A DNA stretch of 64,000 nt, from contig CM036158.1 of NCBI GenBank assembly GCA_020631735.1, positions 82,223,914 through 82,287,913 of the forward strand, given 5' to 3'. Made by a program: the position numbers and the translations under genes. The first letter of the stretch is position 1. Each line of letters opens with the position of its first letter. Under the pieces are notes generated by a model. That model made no database searches, was not told the DNA's origin, and saw nothing but the letters and a program-made list of their open reading frames with translations. Below, piece after piece: positions 36,831-48,355 of this stretch. The stretch is from Saccharum officinarum (lineage: Eukaryota; Streptophyta; Magnoliopsida; Poales; Poaceae).

Positions 36831-38120
36831 AGGCCAAACGAGGAGGGCGCCCGGGTCGTCCCGTCGCGACCACTGGCCGGCCCTTGGAATGGGGTCTTGC
36901 CGGTCACTTTTTTTTACGGCGAAAAGAATTATATTATATGATAGCTGGATATATCAATACATTACAAATATCTGGATTATAAAATTGTACACACGCGGTC
37001 TCTAGTCGGTTTGGTTGAGTCGTGGACTTTGAAAACCTGCTGTGAGTTATAAAAAAAGGTAAGGCTTGATCCGTGTCTAGAACGCCCGCACCCTATGCCG
37101 GCATCTTCACGCGCTCTTACCCATTTCCAACCAACGCCGGCGTTTGGAACTGTAGCTCGCCCCCATCTCACGCCCCGCACGGCAGAACCGTACCCCGTGC
37201 CCATCCCGCATCCGTATGGCGGAAACGCACCCTGCACCCGCACGGTGGAACCACGACCCGCGCCCACCTACCCTGCTTGTGGACAGGGCTGTCTCAACAA
37301 TTTCGAGAGCCCTTGTGCAAGCAAGACATCAAGGACCCGATAATCCAATGTTTTAATATAATAACAATTAAAGTATATATTATTACTAATAAGAGCTAAC
37401 TTGCATAAAAAATAACGAGAGTACATCAAAGAAGCTCAAACAACGGTAAAATAACTATTATGTTCGTGCCAAGAACGGTAAAATAACGACAGTATATTTG
37501 GCTCGCTGACTTTGGCATTACTTGAAGTTGGAAAAAACCTATGTATAGCTCCGGATAAATGTTTTTTTAGACAACATCTAATATGTTCAAAAAAAATATT
37601 GAATAGAAATTTAGAAAATTAGTGCAGGCAGCCAGGTCCTAACTAACTGAAATTACTTACCAAGTTATGTCTTCAGTCCAGCATCCGCTGTGTCGAAGTC
37701 AAGGAATGGCCGAACGGGGGACGCCGGATACGATCACGGTCTCACACATGACGGATTGGGGATTGATCGACCAGGAACGCCAGGCCTGGGGAACGCCGGA
37801 GTGGTTGCAGGCCTGTAGTGGCGCAACAGCATGCCGTCACCGCGTCCAGGGCAAGGAAGTCGCGACTCGAAGGAACGCATCACGCGTGATACGAAGCGCT
37901 AGCTAAGCGGACTAGTTGCAGCATAATCAAATGGACCGTATGAACCTGAATACATGTACTATACTCATGGGCCCTCTAGCGTCATGGGCCCGGCCATCGC
38001 ATGCCTGCACCCCCCTATGAGACGGGCTTGCTTGTGGATGCGTGATGTGGAGGCGTCTGCAGGCCTCAGGCTCCGACACATGAACCACGGCGGCGCACCA
38101 GCAGCAACAGGCGGACAGCG
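36831..38120. other. Spacer, no supported gene
   Basis: Contains a GC-rich block (37070-37290) with repeated ACCC/CGCAC words, and short frames lacking any recognisable domain. I cannot assign a gene. Confidence 0.35.
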
Positions 38121-38465
38121 GCCTGCAACACAAGATCTACTTTTGAAACATCAAGATGAAACATTTGCAACATACGTCTGAAAAAGATGAAACACTTGAA
38201 ACATGCGAGTACGTGCAACACCAGATCAACTTTTGAAACATCAGATAAAACATTTAAAACAAACGTCCATTCCAACATGTGCAACACCAGATCAACTTTT
38301 GAAACATCCAGATGAAACATTGGAAATAAACGTCTGAAACACATGAAACACTTGCAACATCCGTATATTACTGTTGCAACATATGCAACATTCTAGATCA
38401 ACTTTTGCAATATTCAAATGAAACACTTGAAACTTAAGTTGGAAACGCCTGAAACACTTCAAACA
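38121..38465. repeat. Degenerate tandem repeat array (GAAACA-rich)
   Basis: About four diverged units of 65-105 bases, starting near 38126, 38214, 38279 and 38384. Each unit opens with a form of GCAACACCAGATCAACTTTTG and continues with variants of GAAACATCCAGATGAAACA. Such arrays occur inside large DNA transposons of grasses; I infer, but cannot show, that this is one. Confidence 0.8.
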
Positions 38466-39663
38466 CGGCGTCGCCGGCAGCCATGGCCTACCTGGTGGGG
38501 GACTGCGATAACCAGCAAGCTCAAGGTCCAAAGGGAACGTCGGAACAAACAGCCCAACGTGTGCAGGCCTCCCCTTGCCGCTAGAGACAAAGTCTGGACC
38601 AGTGGCGACCTCCTCCTGGTGGCGCTGGGGTGGTAGTGGCGTGGTGCCCGCCATGGCCGTGACGGGCGAGGTGGACGGGGGCACGCCGGTGGATAGGGGC
38701 GAGGAGCGGGATCATGGCACGGCGCGGACGGCGAAGGGGTGTGGTGCGGCAGGGGGAAGGGCGTTGCATGCATGGGGGATGGGCGCGCGGTGGGGAAGGT
38801 GGTAGTGCGAGAGGATGCGCGGTGATGCTCCGACAGCTAGATGCGAGTACGATGAGGAAGAGCACGCCTCTTGGACTGTCCGTTGTGCAGGCCCATAAAG
38901 AGAGTGTCCGGATGGGGTAGACGCCCGTGTCTAAGTATTAGTGTTTAAAAATTAGGGTCACTCTATGTATCTGTCGACAGGTTTCTTGATATGAAATCTC
39001 TCACATTTTCATCTATCCAATGTAATTAATAATATAAAATATATGATCCACCTTTAGTTTACATAAAATAAAATTTGATAGGTATAAGATCATTACAAAT
39101 GAGCAGTAAATGCTAGAGTTCTAGGAATAATATTCGATATCTGATTCACAAATAAACTAATAAATTAAAAATAAGGCAACACAAATACAACTTGCAGTAC
39201 TAATAAAGAACTAAAGGAAAGAGTAGTTCCAGCAAAAGTTAGAAAAAGTGAAAAAAAATCCAACAACTAAAACACACATCACAAAGAAAAAAAATAGCTC
39301 AAAATTTGATAGATTTCTTTGCAAAAAAATCTGTCAACAGATAAATAGCAAAACTCTAAAAATTATTATAAATTATGTGATGTAAAAACATTGCGTGTTG
39401 TTTGACTAAACTAAGAGATTAAAATAACTATAAAATCTAGCTCCATATTTGTATCTTCTTTGAAACTGCTATAAAGTGTATCTCTATTTCCACCCTGAGG
39501 GCATGAATCCTTCGGAGCATCGCAATGCTTGCTTTGATGGAGCTCCACTGAGGTTTCTAGCCTCTTGCAAACTTTGAAAGAAGGAGTTTGTGGTGCCTCA
39601 CAGTCGCAGGTGCATGAGGCCTACGGACACTTGGGTCTAGGTCCGGCTGGACTAGTTAACCTA
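38466..39663. other. GC-rich then AT-rich spacer
   Basis: 38470-38920 is GC-rich with overlapping open frames on both strands and no domain. 38930-39500 is strongly AT-rich. No supported gene. Confidence 0.35.
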
Positions 39664-39893
39664 CCCCTTGTTTAGATGACATCAAAATTCAAATTTTTTC
39701 ACTCTCTCTCCATCACATCAATTTTAAACTGCTTGCATGGAGTATTAAATGTGGGTAAAAAAACTAATTACGTAGTTGTAAATCAGAGATGAATCTTTTG
39801 AGCCTAGTTGGTCCACGATTGGATAATATTTGTCAAATACGAAAGTGGTCCGTTCATCGGGTTAAAATTTTTTCCCAATCTAAACAAGGGCCT
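39664..39893. mobile_element. GTTTAG-end MITE, copy 8
   Basis: Left end CCCTTGTTTAGATGAC, right end CAATCTAAACAAGGGCC, with the core GCATGGAGTATTAAATG and AACTAATTACGTAG. Both ends are well preserved. Confidence 0.82.
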
Positions 39894-40925
39894 AGTTCGT
39901 GAGTTTTTTTTGTCAGGTCTCATCCTGTGGAGCTTTTTATTCAGTGCAACATATTTTGTTTTATACAACACCTCATGGCTCGGCCTGGAGTGAGGCGGTG
40001 GTGTTTATATAAGGGGCCGATCCTTTTTCTCTCTATAACACAAATATGTGCAGCTCTCCTACACATTTGAGAAAAAAACTAAAAGCTGAAAGCCAAAAGT
40101 AGGATCCAAGGTGCTGCGAAAATGTACTATGTGAAAGCTGCTGTTTCTAGAACACAACTTCTGGTTCTACCTAGCTTTCTGCCGTTTGACCAAGGTAACA
40201 AATAGCAGATATCGGGTTTGTAGAGGATTGATGCCTACATCAAGGGTTGCGGATAGCGGACGCTAAATTCCAATAATGTTGTATAATAATCTCTTATAAT
40301 TTAGCTATATGTAGATCTTAAAAATGATTTTCTTACACATTAACAGATCAATTGCATACAAAATTAATGATAGACTAATAAATATTATAGCTTAAATAGT
40401 GTAAATAGATAATTAATTGTATTCGAAGAGTTGATTCTTGATTCTTGATGAAATATATCTTAAATTAAGAATAAACTAGTTATGTTCTGGACTTGGGCTG
40501 CGGTAGCGGACTGCTACGTCAAATAACGGCCGTTATAGCGGCTTGCTGCGTCAAATAGCGGGCGCTAAGTTTCAACCCGCTATATCCAACTCGATTGGAC
40601 ATAAGGTATTACGCTATACTAGCGGTCTGAACCAGTATAAATCGTTGTCTTCGTGTTTACACCAAATTCTGCATACGCCGAAGCCCCAAAACTCTGTCTC
40701 GGATAACCCCGTGAAAGGTTGTTCAGCTACGTTGTAGCGGTAGCGGTAAGAGACCACAATCACTCTTGCAGCCGCTATAGCAGTTGCTAGGAATGTTATT
40801 TAGTACCTTGCTTTTGACAACATAAACACTTCTAGAAGTTGAACTAAACACAGCCTCCGTCTCTATCGCTCAGCTTTTGGCAGAGTTCGAGATTGTCGTA
40901 CTAACATCTAATATTCAAATTTTTG
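39894..40925. other. Spacer with TAGCGG-rich repeat relic
   Basis: 40230-40800 contains scattered words such as TAGCGGACTGCTACG, AACGGCCGTTATAGCGG and AAATAGCGGGCGC, a style of grass repeat that I cannot classify. No coding sequence. Confidence 0.4.
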
Positions 40926-41075
40926 GTGTCTTTAGTGATGGGATTGATTTCTCCTGCAAAATCCAATGATAGTGCAATACAATGTGGTAGCTCTATATTA
41001 ATCTCAAAATTTGACATGTGTTCCTGTGTCTCTCGAAGAAAGTCACTAGTGTAAAATGAAAAGCTTTATGATAAC
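40926..41075 (+). pseudogene. Relic of the 3' flank of a DUF1618-like gene copy
   Basis: This stretch matches the region just past the stop of the copy at 48356-49352: blocks TAGTGCAATACAATGTG, GCTCTATATTAATCTC, GAAGAAAGTCA and AAATGAAAAGCTTTA occur here in the same order as at 49400-49530. No coding remnant is recognisable next to it. It suggests that a third family member once lay on its left and has been lost. Confidence 0.6.
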
Positions 41076-42004
41076 ACATGTCTTCGGAACTGCTCGCCCT
41101 TGCAATCAGGAGAGGATGGATAAAGTTGTCAAGAAGCGTCTTTATGCGACTGCTTGCCATCTTCACGATGACTTGTCTTCCATCCAAATCTAACGGTGAC
41201 GTGTACCAATCGACCCATGTTCACCATTGTCTTTAATAACATCGTCGTTCCTCTAGCACTTGCCATGACATCTGTGTCTGCTGGAGTACTATTTATGTTG
41301 ATGCGATTCTATTTGATTAGTATGTTAGAGATTTATGTACTAGTATCTACGGTTGCTATGATTTATGTTTTGAAATTAATTATCAAATTGTCTATTTATT
41401 CAACAGGCTGGTTGTGAAATTTAGATGACTCCCCAGAACTGCCACGTGCGTGCTTGTTTCACACCCGAGCGGAATATCAAAATCAAATCAGCTATGTTGA
41501 TCTTATGGTGAATAATGCAGCAGTGGATGCTGCTGCGAGCAGGGTTATCCATACAAGATTGTTATTTCTAATATTTCAGTATTATTGATATGGGCCGATG
41601 TTTAGCTTGTATCAACAAACAATTTGTTAGTCCCATTTTGACGCACCCTAATTTCAGCTCACGAACGCCGCGCCAGCCCAAAATGGAGTGGGTAAGAATC
41701 CTATAATACTTTAACCGTAAAAACCTTTCCAAGCCGTCGCCACTCTTTTTTTTTTAGATTAGCCGTCGCCGCTCTATGCTCTCTCTCGGTAGTGCACCGA
41801 GCTCCAAAGTGTTATATCCTCAAATTTCTATGTTATTCTGTGTTAATTTTGTGTCAAATGGTTTGAACATATTCTACGTGATTTTCTCTATAGATCAATA
41901 TTTTTGTATATAATTTTAGCCAAAATTTTTCTTATTCCTATAGATTTATGATATTTTCCATATTTCTGTTTATTGGTGACCACTCGTAGCTAAAAAATAT
42001 GGAT
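41076..42004. other. Spacer, no supported gene
   Basis: AT-rich with short unassigned frames. I see nothing in it. Confidence 0.35.
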
Positions 42005-42130
42005 AATGTAAACCGTGGTGAGTCTGCAGCTAGTCACGCCACCAGGATGGACCGATGGGGTGACAACAATAGCGTCGCTCTCCTTACCTGGAAGCAAGTG
42101 ACGCTCCTGCATATCTGGCAAAAGAGGGGT
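42005..42130 (-). repeat. Dispersed repeat, partner of 31530-31660
   Basis: The minus strand reads GCCAGATATGCAGGAGC, GAGAGCGACGCTATTGTTG and CATCCTGGTGGCGTGACTAG, matching 31530-31660 on the plus strand. It lies about 230-350 bases upstream of the RALF-like gene, so it may overlap its promoter. Confidence 0.75.
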
Positions 42131-42354
42131 CGGTGAAACAGTGAGGTCGGAAAAAAAATACGTGCTGTCGATTCGGGGTTGACTCAGGGTCCACGCCTTG
42201 GCGAAGATCCGAACTACGAAGGGCAGGGTGGGCTCCTCAGTCCTCTGTGCTCTCTGTATAAAAGTGCAGTGAAGAGTGCGCAACATTCTGCAGAGCTGGA
42301 GACCATCGAGAGAAGTGGAATAAAAGCAGAGGAAATCGACCAGGAAGAGAGAAG

Positions 42355-42750
42355 ATGGGGAGGCAGCAGCAGCAGCTTTGCATGGTGTTCCTGATGGCGT
42401 TCCTCGTCGTCTCTACCATGGATGTTGTCCACGTGGCCGCAGGTAGGTGCACTACTCCAGCCACAAACACACTAGCATCAAAAGTTCTACGCCGAAACGA
42501 TTCATTTGTGAAGCTACACGCATGTTTGTCCTGCTGTTATCGCATGACACGCATGTGCAGGGAGAGCGCTAACTGGCTGCTTGTGCGTACAGGGAGAGCG
42601 CTAGGCGAGGTGAGCTACGGAGCCTTGATCCCCGGCGGCGCGCCTTCCGTGCCTCGTGGCCAGCCATACACAGGCCGCCCATGCACAAGAATCTACGCGT
42701 GTAGACCGCCTGCTGCTGCTGCTGTCGCCGGCGCCGGCGGAGCGCCATGA
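42355..42750 (+). CDS. RALF-like secreted peptide
   Basis: Residues 1-30 form a signal peptide (LCMVFLMAFLVVS core, then VHVAA). The C-terminal part has the RALF landmarks: SYGAL (like the YISY/YGAL motif that binds CrRLK1L-family receptor kinases), then QPYTGRPCTRIYACRP, matching the usual YxRGCxxxxRC layout with two of the four cysteines. This fits the short, two-cysteine RALF clades, secreted signals that alter apoplastic pH and growth. A 150-base intron with GT-AG borders (42443-42592) is in frame and free of stops, so both a spliced 81-residue and an unspliced 131-residue precursor are possible. The spliced form joins the signal peptide to the mature region and is more family-like. The C-terminal Ala/Pro tail is unusual. 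Confidence 0.65.
   Translation: MGRQQQQLCMVFLMAFLVVSTMDVVHVAAGRCTTPATNTLASKVLRRNDSFVKLHACLSCCYRMTRMCRESANWLLVRTGRALGEVSYGALIPGGAPSVPRGQPYTGRPCTRIYACRPPAAAAVAGAGGAP
42558..42606 (+). repeat. Duplicated acceptor segment in the RALF-like intron
   Basis: The 14-base block CAGGGAGAGCGCTA occurs twice, 32 bases apart. Each copy offers an AG acceptor (after 42560 and after 42592). Only the second keeps the mature peptide in frame; use of the first leads to a stop within 15 codons. Confidence 0.8.
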
Positions 42751-42774
42751 CGACCAGCGTGCTTCTAATAAGAT

Positions 42775-43021
42775 TAGGCCCCGTTTAGTTGTGAAAATTT
42801 TTAGGAAAAAATTCCTGTAGCACTTTTCGTTGTTATTTGACAAATTTTGTCTAATCATGGACTAACTAGGCTCAAAAGATTCGTCTCGACATTTACAAAC
42901 CAACTGTGCAATTAGTTATTTTTTTACCTATATTTAATGCTCCATGCATACGTCCAAAAATTCGATATAACAGTTACTATGCAAAAATTTTGTCTCTTTT
43001 TGGGACATCTAAACACGGCCT
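42775..43021. mobile_element. GTTTAG-end MITE, copy 9
   Basis: The best-preserved copy: left end GGCCCCGTTTAGTTG, right end CATCTAAACACGGCC, flanked on both sides by TTA. It begins about 25 bases after the RALF-like stop codon and so probably lies in that gene's 3' UTR. Confidence 0.85.
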
Positions 43022-45963
43022 TAATAATTTCCTTTGAACAAGGCGCCTCTAGGCTCTAGCTAATCCACTTAGTATGAGTCTATAATAATTTAATAAGATC
43101 CAAACTGTAATTGCTCGGCGGCGCTGTGTGTGCATGGGATGTTAATAGGAGTAAAGAGTCTGGGGGTACTACTTTCAAGACATACAAGTTGGCAAAAATG
43201 TCTTCAGTATTTGAGCAGTTTACAAATTATTGAACTGATCTGTACCAATCTGTCAAGTTCTTGTATGAGATTTAATTTACTCTTATGAAAACTATTGCTA
43301 CTCTCCTCTCAGTACTAAAGGCACTATAGAAGCAGCCGGTGAGCCTCTGTACACGCAGTTCGCCCAGCCGCCTCTAATTTTTTGCATCTGCAGATCAACA
43401 ATTCACTCAAATTCATGCCGCTTTCTGTCTTTTTTCAAAAACATAACCCGAACCAACCTTTATAGAAGTATCCAAAAGGCCTTTGTGAGACAAACGCTTT
43501 TTAAAACCGCCTTGATTGTAAATTTAGAAGTAGTAGTGTACTCCGTGTAACCCTATTTACCTTGAAATAAGAAATATCCATAGTTCCTTTTCAAACATAA
43601 AATCAAGATCTCGGTGAAAACATTTTAATTTCAACATTTTTTAAACAATGTATACCATAACTGGTGCTTTCTCCTGCCAAAGATCTAGATAATATGCATC
43701 ATCAACACACTCCCACATCAGTAAGAAAGTTCTTACTAACAGCCTTCTTCCATTGGGAGGCTACCGTACTAGATTGGAACCACAGTCTTTGCACAAAATA
43801 GATTGTGCCGTCAACTGGGTAAAAATTCATGGGTGTCAGACCAACCTTTACCAGAAACTGGAGATCTCGTGAGAGTACGAAATAGGTCACGAAATAAGGT
43901 TTTACTCTCATGGAAATAATATGTATCAACTCTCACGGTATCAGACACACGAAAATACCATTTTCATGAGAGTTGTGTCTAGATTTCTACCTAGCTATAA
44001 CAAAGCATGAGAGATGATCTTCTCCTGAGTCCTGCCGGTCTAGTATTTCACATTTCGCGAGGCAAATCAATGCAACTGAACATACATATTTAGGTTGCGG
44101 GACACTGAACATCACAAAAGATGGAATCCATACCCCGGTACCCCCGAATGTCTTAAAACTTTGCTATGTTTGACTCCTTTCATTGTTATTTACTCCTATA
44201 TCCAAGGCATCCAAATCACCACGCAATTCACTCGGTCAGAACCACATTCTCCCAATTCTCAAAGTAAGGGCACCAGCAATGTGCAAAATTAAGAAAAACA
44301 GTCTTTATGGCCTATGTGGCTATCATATGGATGGCCATACCATTCTGCAAGTAGTCCTTATAGAAAAGATTTCTTGAGCCAGCCCATAGCGCTATTGCCT
44401 AGCCATATGCAATAACAAAATGTTTTTCCCTCTTTCGTGCGTGAAGGCCCGAGCGGATGTATCTATGGAAATCTTCACAAGAGTCCAACTATATGATTCC
44501 AATATTGTGAGCACGTAGTTTTATGAATCCAACTATATATATTGTCCTCCACTAAAAATAACTATATATATTGTCCATACTCTAACAACAAACCCGAACT
44601 TGGTGAACTCATGGTCTCACTCTCACGGAGGAGTGTGTGTTGTGCTTGGCGGCGTCGGCTGGGTTTGGGGTCCGACTCATCTCGGTCCCGCTCGTGTATC
44701 CAGAAGGGCCACCAACTCATCCAGTTCCCCGACACCCCACGCTCTACGCACACTACCGTCACGGCCCAGGCTAGGCTTTCCCCTTCCCCAAGCGTTTCAT
44801 AATAACAGATCATCACATCTCATATGGCAACCATACAAGGTTGTCCAGATTTTATTTTCATAGGCCTGCACCAACAAAAAACGGAAATGCTAAATGATGA
44901 GCGTATAGAATCTGGCTCTCGGCACGCACACCCAGCTCTCGGCGCGCACACCCGCGCCTCACCACAAGCTCACACCTGACCAACTCACTGTTGTCGCCGA
45001 CGCCGGAGAAGAAGGCCCGCGCCTCACCACGAGCCCGCACTGCCCGCACCACTACCGAAGGAGATATTGCCTAACTCCGGTGACAACACCACCGCCGCCC
45101 CCAACCCTAACTCCGGTAGCCTTAGAAGGAAGGAATTTGGAGGAGGAAGGCTGGCAGGCAATTTAGGGGCCTAGGTGGCGGTGGAGGTGGCCGGGCTAGG
45201 TCAGAGCGAGGGCGCCATGGCCAGAGTTCGTTGGAGGTCCCATGGCCGATGCGGGAGGGGGAAAGGGAAGGAGTTTGACGTGGGCGGTAGGGTCTCGCCG
45301 GAGTTCTGCGGTCGCGGGCGTGGGCCCGGAGCTCCGGCAAGACCCTACCGCCCGTGGCGGGGTGGTGGGAGGTGGTGGAGGAGGGGGTGAGGGCGGCGTT
45401 GCCGGATCTGGAGCCAGTCGGGGGTGAGGCGATGCCGAAGGCAGGGAAGACGTGGGGGGAGGAGACGCTGGAGGCGGGGTTGACGCGGGGGAGGAAGACG
45501 ATGCGGCAACTTTTTATTTAGTGGACAATGCGGGCAGAATTTCGGTACTAGTGTGTGTGCGGAAGTGTGCGGGAGTGCGCACGTTGGCCCTAGTCGCCTC
45601 CATAAAAAATGTGGAAATGGATATACTAAATTTCCTCATTTGCACTGAAGTTGGCTTTCCCAATAGAAAATCATTTTATTTTTACTATGGTCTCAAAAGC
45701 ATGGCAACTTTATTTTTTTAAGAAAAAGAATAATAGCAGCCAAAATATTAATAATTTGATGAAATACATCTGAGTGCAAGATTGGGCCTGATATTGCTAT
45801 TCCATTTTGCAGTGGCCGCATAGCTACTTTTGTCCATGATAAGGTTTTTTTTTGCGACTATAAGTTGATAAGGCAAAATTGTGCTGAACTTCAAAGCGTT
45901 CAAATTAAAAAGGAAAGACGATACAGGGACAGGATGCGGGCCGTGGCGCATGGGGACCAATTC
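43022..45963. other. Intergenic region, no supported gene
   Basis: AT-rich to about 44600, then GC-rich from 44900 to 45540 with overlapping Pro/Arg- and Gly-rich frames on both strands. The GC-rich part may be decayed coding or transposon sequence, but I find no domain. Confidence 0.35.
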
Positions 45964-45966
45964 TGA

Positions 45967-48045
45967 GAGCATCTCCAGCAGGACCCCCTACTTGACCCCC
46001 TACTCCAAATTTAGGTAGTGGAGTCTAAAAAATCAACTCCAGCAGACCCCCTACTACACCCCCTATATTTGTTGGCTTCCTATTTTCCCCCTCCCACCCT
46101 CTATTCCTGTTGGCCCCCTACTCCCACCGTGCAAAAGCAAAACTGAATCGCACTTTCTTTTTTCCTCGGCCTCGCTCGAAGTCGACCGCGCGCCGCCGGC
46201 TGGGCCGCGGCCACCAGCGTCCGGCCAGCCGCCGGCGGAGCCCCAGCCCCGGCCCCTCCGCCCCGTCCGCCGTCTTCTGGTCCGCCTCGAGCAGTCCCAC
46301 AAGCCCGGCGTCATCCCTCCTCCTGTGCATCTCCAACAGCCCCGCCGTCGTCCGTCCCCGTTGCACAGCAGGTCAGTTCTCCTGTCCGTCCGTCCCCTCT
46401 GTCTCCTACATATGAACCAAATTAGTTTGCAATTTTCTATCCAAATTATTTTGCAATGGATTTTGATATGAACCAAATTAGTTTGCAGTGGATTTCGATA
46501 TGAGTACTGAAATATCAGCGTGTCCAAATAAGTTTGCAATTTTCTGTCCAAATTCCTGTTGGCATGGAATTGATATGTTATTTTCTTGTTGAATTAGTTT
46601 GCAATGGATTTCGAAGGCACATACTCCGAATTGTTGTCGGAGGACACCCCCATTGATTTAATTCCAGTGTCTGCACCCTCTCAATGCAAGCCCCCAAAAG
46701 AACTGCAAACTTCACACAGGATGAAGATGAACAACTTTGCATCTCTTGGGAGAGTGTGAGCACTGATCCTATCATTGGCAATGAGCAACCTAGCAAGGCA
46801 TATTGGACAAGAATCACTGAACACTTCCATGCCAACAGGACCTTTGAGTCCGATAGGACTAAAAATTCACTTGAGCATAGATGGGGTACAATTCAAAAGG
46901 AGTGTCAAAAATTTCAAGGAATATTTGAGGATGTGGAGCGCCGACACCCGAGTGGAGTTCCATACCAAGAGCATGTAAGCTTGTTGTATGTTGATCAATT
47001 TTGCAATTTTGTCATATGTGCAATCTTGTTAACCTTTTGTTCCATTTTAATTGTAGTTGTTTGAAGCACAAAAAACTTATGGTGGAAAGAAGAAAGGATT
47101 TCCTTTTCTTCATTGCTGGCTCAAGGTGAGGAACTCAGCCAAGTTCCAAGCACTTAATCCAAAGAAGAGAAAGGTTGCCGAGGCCAACAAGAAGAAGACT
47201 AGCAATGCCACAGCATCCAATCCAATCAATCTTGATGAGGTCGAAGCAGGACAAGGTATGGGCAGCCCACAAACTCCTGATTCTTCTCAAATGGCACAAA
47301 GACCCATTGGTAGGAAGCGCGCAAAGGAACAACTCAAGAACAAGGGAGGAGACGATGGTTCATACAAGAAAGTGGTTCAGGAATTGCTTGTTGAAAAGAA
47401 GGAGGAAAAGAAGATGAAGGATTTGAGGTGGCAAGAGGCCAAGGCAATGCAGGAGCGTAGGATATCTATTGAGGAGAAACGGTTGATGTGGGAACAAGAG
47501 CAAAAGATAATGTTTTGTGATGTCAACACTTTAGATATAGATCAGAAGAATTATGTCTTGGCAATGAGGGCTCAAATCACGGCACAGAAGATGGCTGAGT
47601 TCTCCCAAAGCCTTGGTGGTTCCAGTGGTGGTAGTCGTGATGTAGGAGATGATGGACTTGGTGGCGATCCATCTATTTGAGCTTTGTATCTTTATTTCCA
47701 ATTATTCATCGTACTTTATTTAAGTATGTTTGAACTTTGTAGGATCCTATATCCTATTTATTATGTTTGAACTATGTGCTTTATTTTTGCTCTTTGTTTT
47801 ATTATATTCCAATTAATTATGTTTGGACTATGTGTTTTATTTGCGGTTAAAATACTTTTGGTTAAATTGTAGAGGAGAAATGAAGATTATAGAGGGGCAA
47901 CATGCATTTGTGAAAATAAAAGTAGGGGGTCAGTTTTAGGTAGTACTGCTGAAGACGACAACAAAAAATAGGTACTCTGAGAATTGGTAGCTACCTAAAC
48001 AGAAAAGTAGGGGGTCAGTTTTAGGTAGTACTGCTGGAGATGCTC
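45967..48045 (+). mobile_element. PIF/Harbinger-type element carrying only ORF1
   Basis: Terminal inverted repeats GAGCATCTCCAGCAG (45967-45981) and its perfect complement (48031-48045) are flanked by the 3-bp duplication TGA (45964-45966, 48046-48048). Subterminal copies of ACCCCCTACT and TAGGTAGT flank both ends. The 2079-bp interior holds the Myb/SANT-like ORF1 gene but no DDE transposase, so the element is non-autonomous. Its ends match the MITE at 2160-2529. Confidence 0.92.
46604..47680 (+). CDS. Harbinger ORF1: Myb/SANT-like DNA-binding protein with NAM-associated C-terminal domain
   Basis: In PIF/Harbinger elements, the ORF1 protein binds the element ends and helps bring the transposase to the nucleus. 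Exon 1 runs from the ATG at 46604 to 46974 and exon 2 from 47057 to 47680, with an 82-base GT-AG intron in phase 0. The trihelix/SANT segment has FTQDEDEQLCISWESVS, a spaced WTRITEHF and LEHRWGTIQKECQKF. Exon 2 has LHCWLKVRNSAKF, then a Lys/Glu-rich coiled-coil tail (KEEKKMKDLRWQEAKAMQ) and a Gly/Ser-rich end. The reading frame from 46604 shifts to that of the SANT domain at the C5A4 run near 46691-46699, so one base is probably missing. Intact length would be about 330 residues. Its frame is otherwise open, suggesting recent activity. Confidence 0.85.
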
Positions 48046-48355
48046 TGAGGGGATGAGCCTAGTAGCCCACCCCAATTCAGCCCAAAACTGGGGAGGAAAA
48101 CCCTTGGGTCCATCCGACTTTTCGCATCCGAGATTCCGAGCCGAGCCAAGCCGCCGCCCCCAACACCTTCAACTCAGTACTCAGAGCAAAATCAAGTCCA
48201 AATCCTAGTGGCTGTAGGTGGATTGGTGCGGAATCGCTTCACCTCCGTAAGCGCACCCCACACATGACGGGAGGAGCTGCCGTCGTCGGATGGCGGCACA
48301 TTCTTTCGCTTTCAATTGAGAATCAAGGGAAGAAGGGCAGCGAAAGTAATCTGCA

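Noticed and set aside
44600..45540. Possible GC-rich gene with Gly/Arg- or Pro-rich product
   Set aside because: Frames are open on both strands with no domain, splice sites or homology that I recognise. Compositional artefact is likelier.
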